The translations under genes and the position numbers were made by a program. The notes below the pieces were generated by a model that was given only the letters and a program-made list of their open reading frames with translations, ran no database searches and had not been told where the DNA came from. From JALZCH01 sp036400075 (GTDB lineage: Bacteria; Acidobacteriota; Blastocatellia; Pyrinomonadales; Pyrinomonadaceae), in assembly GCA_036400075.1 (NCBI GenBank), contig DASWLV010000151.1, positions 1-14,777 on the forward strand: a DNA stretch of 14,777 bases, in the 5' to 3' direction. Numbering within the stretch: position 1 is the first letter of the stretch; the number at the start of each line of letters is the position of its first letter. Below are positions 13,795 to 14,777 of the stretch, in pieces.

Positions 13795-14777
13795 TTACTT
13801 GGCTTGTTTCGTTTTTGAATTGCTGTTGAGCAGCGTTTTTAAAGCCGCGCCGGTGTGCGATTTTTTGTTTTTGACGATTTGTTCAGGCGTACCCGCAAAA
13901 ACCAGCTTTCCGCCGTTGATGCCGCCTTCAGGTCCCAAATCAATGATGTAATCAGCCGACTTAATAACATCCAGATTGTGTTCGATAACAATAACCGTGT
14001 TTCCTACTTCGACCAGCCGCTGCAAAACATCCAGTAATTTATGCACATCGGCGAAATGAAGCCCGGTTGTCGGTTCGTCCAGAATGTAAATAGTTTTGCC
14101 GGTCGCGCGTTTGGATAACTCTTTCGAGAGCTTGACGCGCTGCGCTTCGCCCCCGGAAAGCGTAGTCGCCGATTGACCTAATTTGATATAACCGAGACCG
14201 ACATCAAACAGAGTTTGCAACTTTTGTTTGATTTGCGGCACGTTTTCGAGAATTTCCAGCGCTTCTTCAATCGAAGTTCCGAGCAGATCGGCAATCGAAT
14301 AGCCCTTGTATTTAACTGCTAAAGTTTCGCGGTTGTAACGCGCGCCGCCGCAAACATCGCACATCACGTAAACATCGGGCAGAAAATTCATCTCAATCGT
14401 TTTCACGCCCGCGCCTTCGCAAGCCTCGCAACGTCCGCCTTTGACGTTAAACGAAAAACGCCCGGCTTTATAACCGCGCTGCCTCGATTCGGGCAGCATC
14501 GCGTAAAGCTCGCGAATCGGCGTGAAAAGCCCTGCGTAAGTCGCCGGATTCGAGCGCGGCGTTCTGCCAATCGGCGACTGGTCAATCTCGATGACTTTAT
14601 CAACCAAATCCAAATTTTCAACCGTGTCGTGTTCCGCAGGTTCCGCTAGAGAACCATAAACGTGCTGCGCGAGCGAGCGATACAAAATATCGTGAACCAG
14701 CGTGGATTTTCCCGAGCCGGAAACGCCTGTGACGACCGTCAAAACTCCGAGCGGAAATGAAACGTCAATGTTTTTGA
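13795..14777 (-). CDS. uvrA: UvrA, excinuclease ABC subunit A, C-terminal part (runs off right edge)
   Basis: The C-terminal 326 residues are in the window; the frame continues past base 14777. It contains the second ATPase module of UvrA: Walker A GVSGSGKST, the zinc finger CEAC...CDVC (damage-contact region), the 'IDQSPIGRTPRSNPATY' block, signature LSGGEAQRVKLSKEL, Walker B IYILDEPTTGLHF and switch EHNLDVIKSADYIIDLGPEGG. UvrA dimers bind damaged DNA with UvrB and start nucleotide excision repair in the cytoplasm. All expected motifs are intact and the length to the stop is normal, ending in a Lys/Ser-rich tail. It is transcribed toward the kinase gene. The start, promoter and first ATPase half lie outside the window. 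Confidence 0.98.
   Translation of the reverse strand, partial: KNIDVSFPLGVLTVVTGVSGSGKSTLVHDILYRSLAQHVYGSLAEPAEHDTVENLDLVDKVIEIDQSPIGRTPRSNPATYAGLFTPIRELYAMLPESRQRGYKAGRFSFNVKGGRCEACEGAGVKTIEMNFLPDVYVMCDVCGGARYNRETLAVKYKGYSIADLLGTSIEEALEILENVPQIKQKLQTLFDVGLGYIKLGQSATTLSGGEAQRVKLSKELSKRATGKTIYILDEPTTGLHFADVHKLLDVLQRLVEVGNTVIVIEHNLDVIKSADYIIDLGPEGGINGGKLVFAGTPEQIVKNKKSHTGAALKTLLNSNSKTKQAK

Overview
The window is ordinary, densely coded chromosomal DNA, moderately AT-rich in its gaps, from a Gram-negative-type bacterium. Three things suggest Acidobacteriota, perhaps class Blastocatellia: many one- and two-component signalling proteins, a two-component-regulator propeller sensor, and dispersed palindromes built on 'CGCAAAG'. 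That placement is an inference from pattern memory, not a demonstrated assignment. No ribosomal RNA, tRNA, transposase, phage gene or CRISPR array is visible.

Positions 1-8159 are a long leftward signalling block. From its promoter end it reads: a deoxyhypusine-synthase-like conserved protein (8159 to 7188); a membrane CHASE-domain histidine kinase (7134 to 5269); an overlapping single-domain Rcp1/CheY-like response regulator (5309 to 4860); a soluble REC-PAS-HisKA-HATPase-REC hybrid kinase (4764 to 2758); and a secreted ChaN/Tiki-type protein (2744 to 1839). After a 342-bp gap holding a nested palindromic element comes the N-terminal part of a large periplasmic-propeller sensor protein, which leaves the window at base 1 (no stop is reached in 498 codons). 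The two kinases and the regulator could form a phosphorelay, but no DNA-binding output domain is present.

At 8160-8233 a short divergent promoter region separates this block from a rightward DUF389-like membrane protein gene (8234-9139). A second palindromic element of the same structured family as the one near 1600 follows at 9199-9288.

Positions 9357-13631 hold the most distinctive locus. It is a tight three-gene unit: a TerY/YegL-like von Willebrand A protein, a PP2C-type phosphatase (start and stop codons overlap as TGATG) and a 938-residue membrane protein kinase. This matches the TerY-P type triad (compare E. coli yegL, pphC/yegK and yegI). The kinase carries a zinc-ribbon-like CHCC cluster, a helix-hairpin-helix-like segment between membrane segments, and an added C-terminal TPR array that the predicted topology would place outside the cytoplasm.

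The right end (13795-14777, leftward) is the C-terminal part of UvrA, cut by the window edge. Between it and the convergent kinase gene lies a 136-bp palindromic MITE-like element with a perfect 27-bp stem.

None of the start codons in the window has a convincing Shine-Dalgarno sequence, and at least one gene (the VWA protein) has a -10-like box placed for leaderless transcription.
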